From positions 30,423,119 to 30,487,118 of the forward strand of contig OX424559.1 of assembly GCA_949152475.1 (NCBI GenBank): a DNA stretch of 64,000 nt, given 5' to 3'. Within the stretch, counting starts at the first letter, position 1. Every line of letters starts with the position of its first letter. The DNA comes from Terebella lapidaria (lineage: Eukaryota; Annelida; Polychaeta; Terebellida; Terebellidae). Of the stretch, positions 47,721-59,115 are shown piece after piece. Below the pieces are notes generated by a model. It was given only the letters and a program-made list of their open reading frames with translations. It did not search any database and had not been told where the DNA came from. The position numbers and the translations under genes are program-made.

Positions 47721-48278
47721 CTTGCCTCGTTTAATACGACTTTTTGAATGTCTCGAGCCTGATAATTGCTTTAGAGCTTCTAGCTTCGTTGATGGTCAGA
47801 TTCGAGAGGTCGGAACGAGGCAGACCGGAAGTAGACGTCTGCCCCCGGTTCCTTGGGTCGCCGAATATTCGTTTGGTGTTGCTTGCAGGGCGCTACAAAT
47901 CATAATCTTGCTGGAAAATATTATAATATCTTCATTTTCCATTTCCTTTGAAACTGTACAAGTTTCTGTTCATTAAAACGTCAACTACGTCATGACCAAT
48001 GAAATGAATGAATTGAAACTTGGAACTCCCTTCCAGTACTCAGTTGACATATCTGATACCCCCTGGATCATCAAATCAATATTGGCACATTAAAATGGGA
48101 AATAATATATAGGGGTTTCAGTAATTACTTGAAAGGTCATTCAAAGGTTCAAAACAGCCATTTTTGCCAAAACAAACGATGTAATTGGGACTTTGGTAGC
48201 CTTCTTCTCAAAATATTATCAGCAAATTTGCTCTAATTCATCCATAGAATTTCGATGCACTTGAAAAAGTCTGCCGTT
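47721..48278. other. Intergenic DNA, nothing recognised
   Basis: No gene or element end is visible. The 84-codon frame at 47,722-47,976 is partly the 3' side of the SINE and has no recognisable domain. Confidence 0.4.
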
Positions 48279-48507
48279 GCATGGCAAAAGGGCGTAACTC
48301 CAATAATCATATTTTCCAGAAAATTGAATTATAATATTAAACATTGCCGTTTTGTATTATTTCTTCATACGTGTATCCCTTCAACGCACTTATAGACATG
48401 TAGTGAATCCTATCATAATGCAAGAAATGCAAATGTCAATAATTTGTTGTATAAGGATTAAATTACGTAAAACTGCCTTTTGGTGGAGATACGCCCTTTT
48501 GCCATGC
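48279..48507. mobile_element. Short inverted-repeat (MITE-like) element
   Basis: A 24-bp sequence GCATGGCAAAAGGGCGTA+ACTCCA (48,279-48,302) is repeated inverted at 48,484-48,507 with one mismatch. A third partial direct copy (AAGGGCGTATCTCCATG) follows at about 48,516. The interior is AT-rich without coding capacity. Family unknown. Confidence 0.6.
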
Positions 48508-49227
48508 ACGAGGTCAAGGGCGTATCTCCATGTGTGAGACTAATAACTTATTCACTGATTGAGATGAAGACATTTACTGCATTTTTGGTTGACGAAATAC
48601 GGTTTGTTGCAACAAAACTTGTCCGGAAGTAACAAGGAAATATAACAATTGACAACTGATATATTCTAGAAAATCTTGTTCAACAAGTAACCATTTCTCA
48701 TTCACCAAGAACTTTGTACATGTACCCTATTTTCAACACTATCATGCTCACGTCCACATGTTCATCATAATTAAAACCTTGAATTCCCTGAAGGGATCAT
48801 GACTCGCCAGTCAGTGGTCATAGCAACCGGTGGTTACTAAGGATCTATAGCACTTGACTGGTAACCATAGCAATTATATTATGTGTACGGACAATAAGTA
48901 TTGACAAAAAAATATATATGGGTATAAGGGTATAAGTCCAACTAAAGTCAGGATACTTATTTTTGACGGATGATAGAGTGAATCTCATGATTTATAATAG
49001 TTTTTACAGCATGTCAATATCTCGATTATTTATAAAGATATGACAGTTTTAGTGGAAATTTTGGGCTAACTTTCTCGTACCTAATTAACAATTATAATGA
49101 ATATTCATGACGTCACAAGGGTAAAACAAGTTAATTAAGGTGATGATACGTCTATTTTTAGACATGATGATAATATCTGTTTTACTTTGGCTTGTACTTT
49201 GTTTGGAATGAGATATAATCAGTATTC
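48508..49227. other. Intergenic DNA with X-box-like motifs
   Basis: No gene is seen. Two near-matches to the RFX X-box are present at 48,814-48,827 and 48,861-48,874 (GTAACC-AT-AGCAAT). Confidence 0.4.
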
Positions 49228-50856
49228 AATTTCCATAACTGGTTGCCAAGGTAACTATTCTCGAGATATGACCCATAGCAACTATGGTTGCTAGTTGCCC
49301 AACGCCCTGAACAGTGCATTGGGTACCATAAAATCGGTGAACGTGTGGAAGAAAGCCTTTTCTGAAATCCATTCAATAATTTTGAATCTCATTTCACATA
49401 CCAGTCCGGACTTAAACCCCATAGCAACCACGTTGCTAGGGACCGCACGTGAAGTGTGGTTAGTATAGCAAATAGACACATCTGATGGGTGTGGTATATT
49501 TTCTATCATCATGTTTATATTCACATTATTTAGCGATACTATGCATAAATCATCCTGAAAAAAGGCTTCAAAAGTAGCTAATTGAAGCGACTTACTTGTG
49601 TGGCGTCATGAATACTCATTATAATGCTAATGAGCTTCCTATTCCAAGTAATAATATTTTAAAGACTTCAAGTTATCATGTTTTGGTATCTTTAACCGTT
49701 TTATCTTTAACATTGATATCTTTAACCGTTCTCGAGATATTATACAACTTTTGCCTGTTCACCCAGGTAATAGACCAAATTATTCGACCCGAGGGCGTAG
49801 TGTTAGTGAACTATTTCCCGAGGGCGTATCCTGAGGGGAATAGTTCACTGACACTATCCCATCCCGAGGCGCAAATAATTTAGTCTATTACCTGGGTCTA
49901 CAGGCAAAAGTTGTTTTGTTATTATACTGGGTGAAATTTACAATGCATATAAAAGCCAATCGAAGCTCAATGGCGCATGTTCACAGTTTTTCGTTCTCCG
50001 GCTCCAGAGAGCATATATTATTTTAAATAGGATACAGAACATCTTTATGAATATCGTTAGTAAAACGCCATTGAACACAAAAATGATGAATTTAAATATT
50101 GTTTACACAGCACGAATATGAATATCGGGACAAGGAGTATAGTGCTTCAGATTGTACAGCACAGTTGCTGAAATTCATGATGACTTTGTGTGCGGTTTCT
50201 GCATCGCGAGTGTTGCGTGTCGTGAACAGGATCCGGCAAACGTTCTATCACATGACCGGAAGATAGTTCCAAAGACTATTTCATGGCAGAGCATGATCTG
50301 ACAAAATAGATCAAATCTGATCAAATATATCATTTGATCACCTGACGGGTATGAACCAATCGCGGTCCCTAAATTTTACCCACTATATAATAATACCAAT
50401 TATGTATCAAGTTTTTAAAAATATTTCTACTTGAATTAAGAAGCTCATTAGCTATTATAATGAGCAGTCATGACGTCAGACGAGTTAGTTGCTACAATCA
50501 GCTACTTTAGGAGCCTTTTTCTTAATGAACCGTGCATAATTTCGCTGAATAATACGAGTATAAACCTCATAATAGATAATATACCACACCCATAAGATTC
50601 TTTGATCACCATGCTAACCAAATTTAGCATACTGTCCATAGCAACGTGGTTGCTAGGGGGTTAACTCGGGACAGGTATACAAAATGAGATTTAAAAATGT
50701 TCAATGTGTTTCAGAAAAGGCTCTTGTTCACAGTTTCACCAGTTTTGAGGTACCTAATTCGATATTCATGGCGTGGGCCGTAGCAACCACGGTTGCTACG
50801 GGACATATCTCGAGAATAGTTACCTTGGCAACTAATTCTGGTAATTGATAACTTCC
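49228..50856. mobile_element. Large inverted-repeat element
   Basis: The left arm (about 49,228-49,680) and right arm (about 50,398-50,856) are reverse complements, diverged but collinear. Examples are TGGTTGCCAAGGTAAC versus GTTACCTTGGCAAC, GGGTGTGGTATATTTTC versus ATATACCACACCCA, and CTAATGAGCTTC versus GAAGCTCATTAG. The core holds a foldback (49,745-49,913) and short inverted ends ATTATACTGGGTGAAATTTA versus TAAATTTTACCCACTATATAAT (about 49,919 and 50,373). No transposase is seen, so it is non-autonomous. Confidence 0.75.
49745..49913. mobile_element. 169-bp foldback (hairpin) element
   Basis: The two ~80-bp halves are nearly perfect reverse complements around a centre at about 49,829. 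CAACTTTTGCCTG and ACCCAGGTAATAGAC on the left match GTCTATTACCTGGGT and CAGGCAAAAGTTG on the right. It would form a long RNA or DNA hairpin and lies in the core of the larger inverted-repeat element. Confidence 0.8.
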
Positions 50857-51158
50857 GGTTTTAAAACTACCAACATGCGATAGATATTGCTCTGGAATAC
50901 TCGTCAAAATATTGGATATGCCAAACCGCTGAAGTCAGATAATTATCTAAATAGCAATGTCGAGTATCAAGGTCTAAACATACGGATTACCAGACAATGT
51001 TCATGATATTTTGTGTACGGATTTTGAGCCTAGAATTTTGACTGTGAACAATATACGAACCACGCGGTGGCCATTCATGCACCGACGTACACCATCGCGA
51101 CCATACAAACAGTGCTCAAAACACGCTGAGTACAGAAACAATACCCACTGGTCCAACA

Positions 51159-52505
51159 ATGTCACAAGTCACACCACAACAGACTGAAGCACAGGATATT
51201 GATCGTAAAAGAGGTAGGGACCAGGTTTCACCAATTATAATGGAAGCGAACAAACTCCAAAAAAACCAAACGACTCTTCCACAAGATACACCAAAATGGG
51301 CAAAGATTCTTCATGAAGATTTGCGAAGTCAAATCGAAAGTATCAAAACCAGTGTGTCGGATGATTTGACAGAAATGAAGACCAAGCTAAAAGTGCAAGA
51401 CAAAAGAATCAACGTACTGGAAGCGGAGAACCAGTCTCTAAGATCCCAATTTGAGGCTCTCCAGGATGCGGACTCTAAATTGGGAGAACGTATCCTGTAT
51501 CTGGAAGCATACTCCAGGCGTAAACAGCTGATCTTCCATGGCATCAAAGAAGAAGTTTGGGAAAAGGAAGAACAAACAGAAGAAAAGCTAAAAAACTATA
51601 TAAAAGAATCCTTGGACATAGATCCTGACAGCTTGGCCTTTGATAGGGTGCACAGGATAGGCGCCAGAGTCTCAGAGCGAGATAATCCATATATCCGTAA
51701 AAAACCACGCGCGATCATTGCCAGCTTTCTGAAAGGCTCTGACAAGCAGAGAGTGTGGAGTGCCCGTCCATCCTATGAGGAGAGACAAGCTGCGTACGAC
51801 GATGGCAGAGAGGTGATCCACATTAGTCTGAGCTTGCCGAGAGAGATGGAAGCACGGCGTAAACCCCTTTTCCCTATCCTGAGAGCTGCAAAGAAAATTG
51901 ATATCTACAAAGACAGATCATACATACGGGAGGATAAACTGGTAATCAACGGTGCCATTTACACAGTATCCAATCTAGACGACTTACCTAGGGACTTAAA
52001 TCCAAAACATTTGGCCACCCAGGTAAAAGGTGAACTTACCTGCTTTTGGGGAAGAAACTCACCCCTATCAAACCACTACAAGTGCTGCTTCTTCGTCGGT
52101 GACACAATGTACAACTGCACCGAACAGTTTTTCCTACAGCAAAAAGCCACTTTCTTCAAGGACCCAGCCGTAGCAAGTGCCATCATGCGATCATCGGATC
52201 CAGGAGAGCAGAAACAACTATCCAAGAAACTTCGCATCCCGAAGGAAAACAGGTGGGAGGAAGAGTCTCTTCGTGTGATGGAAATAGGGATCAGAGAGAA
52301 GTTCCAACAGAATAGCGACCTCAAAAAGTTCCTCCTGGATACAAAGGACTCAACCATCGTCGAAGCTTCGGAGTACGACAAGTTCTGGGGAGCCAGATGC
52401 AACATCAACTCGGAGAACATCGAGGACCCCTCTTCCTGGACCGGTCAAAACAAGCTCGGTGAGCTCCTGATGTCACTCAGGTCAAACCTCCAAGGTCAAG
52501 CTTAG
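51159..52505 (+). CDS. LINE ORF1 protein with C-terminal NADAR (YbiA-like, DUF1768) domain
   Basis: This intact 448-residue frame starts at an ATG. Residues ~65-118 form a coiled coil, ~120-200 resemble the L1 ORF1p RRM (RILYLEAYSRRKQLIFHGI, then FDRVHRIG), and ~205-275 the L1 C-terminal RNA-binding region. Residues ~293-445 match the NADAR family: FWGRNSPLSNHY (296-307), Y318 and TEQFF (E322), K329, SSDPGEQKQL, RW (366), KFQQN (381-385), IVEASEYDKFWGA (E402, D407, W410) and NKLGELLMSLR (431-441). NADAR proteins act on NAD/ADP-ribose-type N-glycosidic bonds, and some remove ADP-ribose from guanine bases. Its length equals a complete domain and the conserved polar residues are present. Its role in retrotransposition is unknown. 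Positions 50,857-51,158 upstream show no gene. Confidence 0.9.
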   Translation: MSQVTPQQTEAQDIDRKRGRDQVSPIIMEANKLQKNQTTLPQDTPKWAKILHEDLRSQIESIKTSVSDDLTEMKTKLKVQDKRINVLEAENQSLRSQFEALQDADSKLGERILYLEAYSRRKQLIFHGIKEEVWEKEEQTEEKLKNYIKESLDIDPDSLAFDRVHRIGARVSERDNPYIRKKPRAIIASFLKGSDKQRVWSARPSYEERQAAYDDGREVIHISLSLPREMEARRKPLFPILRAAKKIDIYKDRSYIREDKLVINGAIYTVSNLDDLPRDLNPKHLATQVKGELTCFWGRNSPLSNHYKCCFFVGDTMYNCTEQFFLQQKATFFKDPAVASAIMRSSDPGEQKQLSKKLRIPKENRWEEESLRVMEIGIREKFQQNSDLKKFLLDTKDSTIVEASEYDKFWGARCNINSENIEDPSSWTGQNKLGELLMSLRSNLQGQA

Positions 52506-53224
52506 TTTGCAGGTTGCATATATGAGCCATATACCGAACTAAAACACTGCTCTGTGGAAAAATAACTGGTTGGCCCCTACAGACCTCAATAATATTAAAA
52601 ACTTTGCATCTGACTGTATATGCATACAATTAACATGTCACTGAGAGCAGGCCATTATGCTTGAATATGATATCTACATATATACATATATACATTTCAA
52701 AACAATGGCTTTGGAAGTATGCTGTTTTGTGAGTATCAAGACTTGCTACTTGCTACAATATATGTATGTTAAAAATATATATATATTTGTTGTTGAAACA
52801 TATAATTATTGATAACTACCATACATCATTATATTTGATTGTCATATTATCTTCCCAATATAGTTCATATGTAAAATGTATTTAAACTTCAGGAAAACAC
52901 TATGAAAAGGTCAATTGAACAATATTGGTCCAACTGACCATGTTAAAATTATACTTTCAGGCTTTGTCTCCCTCACACATGCTCATAGATTATAATTTAC
53001 TGATCAGATGATGGTTTTAGAAAAAGAGAAAATTACTAAAACAGAGAATTTACTAAAAACATTTGATTTAAAAAAACGTAGGTATGTTTTGGTGGTGTAT
53101 GAAATGTTCACTTTAAGACCATTTTTCGCATGATATATGACCGTTCACATATGAAACTGAATATATAATTTTATCTGGGAGGCCTGTTTTACTTATGTTT
53201 ACATGCACGTTGGCCCCAATACTT
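52506..53224. other. LINE inter-ORF region, AT-rich
   Basis: No coding frame is seen. Short (AT)n/(TATACA)n microsatellites lie near 52,678-52,695 and 52,770-52,785. The first copy of a local direct repeat begins at about 53,188. Confidence 0.4.
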
Positions 53225-53345
53225 GAGTAAGGTGCGGTATTTGACTTTCACCATGGTGATCTAACCCCCCTCATTGGCTAGAGAGGCCCCTAGCACCAAC
53301 TCAAATATACTATAGCTCACTAATGTGCTCGTACCGCACCTTAAA
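53225..53345. mobile_element. Small MITE with target duplication and matching empty site
   Basis: An insert of about 121 bp has inverted repeats TAAGGTGCGGTA (53,228-53,239) and TACCGCACCTTA (53,332-53,343). It is flanked by CAATACTT on both sides (53,217-53,224 and 53,347-53,354). A second copy of the surrounding sequence (from 53,669) reads CTCAATACTTAGGCC without the insert. An 8-bp duplication would suggest hAT and a 9-bp one (CCAATACTT) a Mutator-like source; no transposase is present. Confidence 0.75.
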
Positions 53346-53354
53346 CCAATACTT

Positions 53355-53935
53355 AGGCCAATTGTACATTAAGAGTACAACTCAACCCGCTGCCCATGAT
53401 CTCATTATTTTTGCATAGACGGCAGCCCGCTGGTTATTAGGAATTGAGTGTAACGCTCAACCTCGGAGACATGCTTTGCTGTTGTAGCCACACAATATGA
53501 TTCTTCATTTAGACCAACCATGTACGTTTCGGTAGTGCATGAAAATAACCTCCCAGAAATTTATACGAGTGAAATAGATGTCATAATATCCACCTTCCTC
53601 GCGGGATATACGTGTATGATCGTTGCATGTATATAATTCCTCAATGCGCTCTTTGTTCTCAGAGTCAGGTTTTGTTTACATGCACGCTGGCCTCAATACT
53701 TAGGCCAATAGTACATTAAGAGTACAACTCAATCCGCAGCCCATACTCGCTCTTTATTCGCATGGACGGCAGCCCGCTATTAAGAATCTCGGAGACACGA
53801 TTTGTTGTTATTGTTGCTTTTTACATTCATCATGACCGTTTTAATCAAAACAACTGTGTAGTACAACTCAACTCTACCCCGTGTTCGTACTGAATTCCAG
53901 TTATCCGCATGGGTGATAGCTGTCAACAGTGAAAT
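53355..53935. repeat. Local direct repeats in the LINE inter-ORF region
   Basis: A block containing GTTTACATGCACG(T/C)TGGCC, GTACATTAAGAGTACAACTCA and GACGGCAGCCCGCT occurs at 53,188-53,480 (with the small insert) and 53,669-53,815. A weaker third copy begins at about 53,868. No gene is seen. Confidence 0.7.
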
Positions 53936-55347
53936 GAGTAACAAATATACCGGTACACTGTATTTAGAGCTCTCTATGTATACCAAGCAACTAGTAGTCC
54001 CTATCGATCGATTTGTTTTTATTTATTTTGATGATGATCTTTTTGTAATAAGACCTGGAAAGTACTATACTCATTATCATAGCCAAGCTTTAATTGTTTT
54101 ACATTCACTAAGGTCGATTTAAGGGACCATTACCATCAATATTGCTCTTTGACTGATTATCTGTGCTCACGATAATTTCCACATTAGCTACTAGATGAGC
54201 CCCACAGTGACTTCCGAGCTCGACTGCTACATATGTTAGAACCTACTGATGGTTTCAATGCATGATATACGAGGTGCATGTACGGAATGCTTTGATGAGA
54301 TGGCTTTAATGACCGCTGGTTTGATTATACATTTACATGTAGATAAGTTTATTTAAGAAAAACATGTAAATACACTCTGTATACTGTAATGCCATGCAAA
54401 TAATTGTAGCCAGTAATACAATCTTGTTCCGAGATACATCAGTCGGTCACGGCAGTGACAGAAGATATATGCTGAGAACTGTTGTTATGAAATTTTAGTG
54501 TAATCTGGATCTACCTTAAACCTGTCTCTCTTCTTGTCGTTTTTTCTCTCTTCCGTTATCTTCTTTATCTTCACTTTCTCTCTTCCTTCTCTTATCCTTT
54601 ATTTTCCTTTCCTGCCGATTTTCTGCTTCTATCTTCTTTTAGCAACAGGTCTTCACGATCTTTTTTTTCTGTGGGTACACGGTGTCCGACTGTGAATCTT
54701 GGATCGAAGACGAATTCATGAAATGTTGAAGTAAGTACAGGTTTACTTTTTCGGATGTGATTTTATGATTTGAATGTAAAACATACCTGTATAAAAGTGT
54801 GCAGATTGTAACAGGGTGAAGGTTATATCATATGGTTTCAAAATATCAAAGTGTTGCTGATCGAACGGTAGAAACTGCTGTTATTACGTGTATGTTATAA
54901 CTGGTTAAAGTAGTTTCGATTTTGAGACTGGGTATCGCAATTCGAGAATCATGCAAATCCGCCTTTTTAATTACTTGTAAAGCACGGATTTAGACGGCAT
55001 ACCGAAAAATGAGTATTTTATGCGTGTATGTGAGTAATATACACATTGTATGCATGGGCATGTTTCCCAAATAACTTTGATCCCGGCATCAGCATCTTTT
55101 TTTCTGGTGAGTACGGCATCCAAGTTTGACGAGGGTCCAAGTGAGTTTTTATCGCCTGGTATATACCTATCGCGGTACCTGAACGCACATTTCTTCTCTC
55201 GGGTCATGCTTATTGTGATTCGATTTTATGCACTGATTTCGATTGAAACATGCATAACAGAGACTACTGGTGCGAAAAGCTACAGTTTTGAAGTTAGACA
55301 ACTTTACATTTCGGTTCGGGACAGGCCGTATTTTAATATACCACCCA
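53936..55347. other. Region before ORF2 with pyrimidine tract and splice-like signals
   Basis: A pyrimidine-rich stretch (54,520-54,647) ends in TTCTTTTAG, resembling a 3' splice site. Donor-like GAAGTAAGTA (about 54,729) and CTGGTGAGTA (about 55,104) follow. No coding exon can be identified, so these may be chance or part of the LINE 5' UTR. Confidence 0.35.
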
Positions 55348-58300
55348 ATGGATAAATTACATATTATTTCTTTGAACGTTAAAGGTCTTAGAACTCAGAA
55401 AGAAAAAAGGGATAAACTTTTCCACTGGATGTTTAGTTGCCACAACCCAGACATTATTATGCTGCAGGAAACTCACAGCACACCAGCAGATGAACAGACA
55501 TGGGCTGAAGAATGGGGTAAAGATAACTATGTAGCTTTTGACTCCCACGGGGAAACAAACTCTAGAGGAGTTTGCATATTAATAAAGTCTACGCTAAACA
55601 TCGATCTTCACCATTCCACATTGAGTAATAATGGAAGATATATTATTATGGATATAACTGTAGAAGACCGCAGGTTAACGATAGCAAACGTTTATGCCCC
55701 AAACTCTGACAACCCAGATTTCATTATAGAACTGGCTCAAGGTCTGGATAATTACGCAAATGATGATCGCATAATAGCAGGAGATTTCAATTGCGTTCTG
55801 AACGAACAAATCGATAAGAAGGGGGGTGCCCACAGACACTCCAACACAAACATGAGTAACGCTTTAAATGCATATATTCTAGAAAGCGATCTTGTTGATA
55901 TTTGGAGACAACAACACCAGGATACCCAGCGCTTTACATATAGATGTAAATACAAAACACACCAGATCTTCTCTCGTCTAGATTACTTCCTAATCTCGTT
56001 TGGACTCAGCAGTCTAGTGCAAACCTCAGATATAAAACCATCGATCTTAACTGATCATTCTCTCATATCACTCAAAGTTAACATTTCAGACACTTCTAGG
56101 GGGCCGGGTCACTGGAAACTAAACTGTTCACTACTGCAAGATCAAAATTATGTGACTTGTATAAAAGGTATAATATTGGAAGCAATTGACGAGGCGCGCA
56201 ATCTAGATCCAGAAAAACGATGGGAATTTGTAAAAGTTAAAATAAGAGGTGAAACTATTAGATACGGCTGTATAAAAGCGAAACATACACGTAACCTGTT
56301 GCAAGTATGGGACAGAAAGTTGAATATCCTTGAAAATAAATTTATCAGGGACCCAAGTGATAACGTGAAGGCGGATATAGAGAACGCTAAATCTGAGATA
56401 AATAATATTATTACCGAAAAAATAAAGGGGAATATAATGAGATCTAAGATTGGCTGGTTTGAGGAGGGCGAAAAACCCACTAACTTCTTTTTGGGACTAG
56501 AAAAACGGAACTACAATAAAAAGACAATAAAAAGTTTACAAGCGCATGGTCATTACATTTCACAGAAAGACGAAGTACTCGAATATGTTGTTGAATTTTA
56601 CAAAAAATTGTATACTAAGCCAAGAGATATTCCAGATTTGGATGAATTCGAAAGATATTTTCATGACATCACAATACCGAGGCTGACAAACGAAGAAATG
56701 GGCTCATGTGAAGGGTTGTTGACAGAAAAAGAGTTATTAGAGTCGTTGAAATCGTGTAAAAATAACAAAACTCCCGGCTCCGACGGACTACCAGCAGAAT
56801 TTTATAAAGCATTCTGGCCTAGCATAAAAGAAGTTCTTGTAGAAGCCCTAAACTTCAGTTACGATGAAGGTAGATTGGCCCATACACAACGAGAAGGAAT
56901 CATAATGCTCCTACCCAAAAAAGATAAGAATATACATCATATCAAAAATTGGAGACCCATTACCTTACTCAATCAGGACTACAAATGAGCAGCCAAATCA
57001 ATAGCTAAACGTTTATGTAAATATCTGAATAATATAATTAATGAAGATCAGACCGGTTTCATTAAAGGAAGATATATTGGGGAAAATATATATAGGGTAC
57101 AAAACATTATGCACTTAGCAGACTATGAAGATATAGAGGCACTACTGGTAGGGATTGATTTCGAAAAGGCGTTTGATTGTTTAAGTTGGGAATTCGTTCA
57201 AAGGGCTCTGAAAGCATTCAATTTTGGACCACAAAGTCAGAAGTGGGTAAGTGTATTCAACACATCGGTTTACAGCAGGGTAACAAATAACGGGTGGATG
57301 TCCCACCCATTTAACTTAGAGGGAGGGGCGAGACAAGGGTGTCCGTTATCGCCTTATCTTTTTATTATAGCAGCTGAGATTATGGCTATCCACTTTCGTC
57401 AAGATAATAATATTGAGGGAATTACATGCAGTTACAAAGAATTTAAAATCTCCCAATACGCCGAAGACACAGTTTTAACTATAAAATATTCTGAACAAAA
57501 TCTGAAAAATGCGTTACGAGTGTTCAAGACATATGAAAAATTTTCCGGATTACGCGTCAATATTGATAAAACCGAAATAATGCCGATTGGCGCCATTAAA
57601 TATGAGTATGATATATTAAGTCCAGATTTGGGGATTAGATGGTCACATGGCCCACTTAAAATGCTAGGGATTGAAATCTCACACGACTTTGAATTATTCA
57701 TGGAATCTAATTACGAAAAGGCTCTTTCCAAATTCAATAATTATGCTAAATTATGGAAAAGCAGGAAATTGTCGCTCTTCGGAAAAGTGACTATAATAAA
57801 TACATTCCTAATTTCACAAATAGTATATCTTATGTCAGTATTACCAACTCCATCTCAGAAAATTATGAAACAGATTGAAACTATAATCTTCAGCTTTCTT
57901 TGGGATAATAAACCAGACAAAATTAAACGGGAAACTATGAAATATATGAAAACCGACGGGGGGCTGTCAGTACCCGATATACAACTAAAAAATCAGTCCT
58001 TGAAAATAGCTTGGGTCAAACGAATCATTAGTGATCATATGAAAAGCTGGTCGGTATTAACGTACGTTAATATGCCAATCAAAGGTATAAAATTTTGGGA
58101 ATCAAATTTGAATAAGACAGACACTATTTTAATTGCAGACAGATGTATAGACTCCCTGACTAAAGATATCATTAGTAGTTGGTTCAACTACAACTTTGAG
58201 GAAGCATATAATATACCATGCTTTAATACACAATACATTTTCGGAAACTCCAACATCAAGATAAAAAATGCACCTATTTACTTGAACTCTGTGACTGAGA

Positions 58301-59115
58301 GAAAACTGGTTGTTTCAAACTTTCTTGAGCCAACTGGCAGAGGAAAGCTTTATGTAGATTTCGTACAAAATCTTAATATTAAACTTGATTATATTTCTTA
58401 CTATGGCATAGTCTCAGCGATCACTGACACAAGAAAAAAACTAGCTAACGAAAATGATACTATTCAACTAAAAAAAGATACGCTATATATTTCCGAAATT
58501 TCAAAATGCAAGAAAATATGTAAAAAGGTTTATGACAGTTTGATTAAAAGAAAAACCAATATTTCGAGCATTACGGGCCTTCAAAAATGGGTAGATTATT
58601 TCAAAGGACAACTAACAGAGGAACACTGGTTACGGGGTATGGAAAATATGTATGAAACGACAAGTTACACTGCGTTACTGAATTTTCAATTTAAACTATT
58701 ACATCATGTACTAGTCACAAACGAAAAACTATTTCTATGGAATCTATCCGATAGCGATTTATGCATATGGTGTGCAGAAGAAATAGAAACTTTACCACAC
58801 ATATTCCTGGAGTGTGAAGTTACAAAACGATTCTGGTCAGAAATCATATCTTGGATTTGCTCGAAAATAGAAAATAAGTTTGAAATATCTAATGTACAGA
58901 TAATATGTGGATGTATCGGTAACCGGAACGACCCTTTAGATGACATCGTACTGATGGTCAAAAAAATTATATATGCGGAAAAATGTAAAGGGAACTTTTT
59001 GACTTTTCAGCGTTTTCGTAATTATTTCAGAGAGATGATTGGAATCCAAAAACAAATAGCAAAGAATAATTCAAAGTTGGACATTTTCAATGAAAAGTGG
59101 AAAAATTTTGCATGA
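55348..59115 (+). pseudogene. LINE ORF2: APE endonuclease and reverse transcriptase, one in-frame stop
   Basis: The best start is the ATG at 55,348 (MDKLHIISLNVKGLR); a GTG upstream in the same frame is less likely. The APE endonuclease is complete, with LNVKG, MLQETH, IIAGDFNCVLN (about 55,780), SRLDY (about 55,972) and TDHS (about 56,049). RT blocks follow: GSDGLPAEFY, WRPITLLNQDYK, DFEKAFD (about 57,157), GARQGCPLSP and YAED (57,457-57,468). The TGA at 56,986-56,988 interrupts an otherwise open frame that continues to 59,115. The second breakage is GAA where the first catalytic aspartate codon of YADD is expected (57,463-57,465). A CxxC...H...C knuckle lies near 58,762-58,816. The layout matches the L1/Tx1 group. 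The copy should be inactive. Confidence 0.9.

Noticed and set aside
54649..55110. Host gene exon between acceptor- and donor-like sites
   Set aside because: Sites resemble splice signals but no conserved coding sequence lies between them.
55270..55347. Upstream GTG start for ORF2
   Set aside because: The ATG at 55,348 lies directly before the conserved endonuclease start (LHIISLNVKG); the upstream residues match no known domain.
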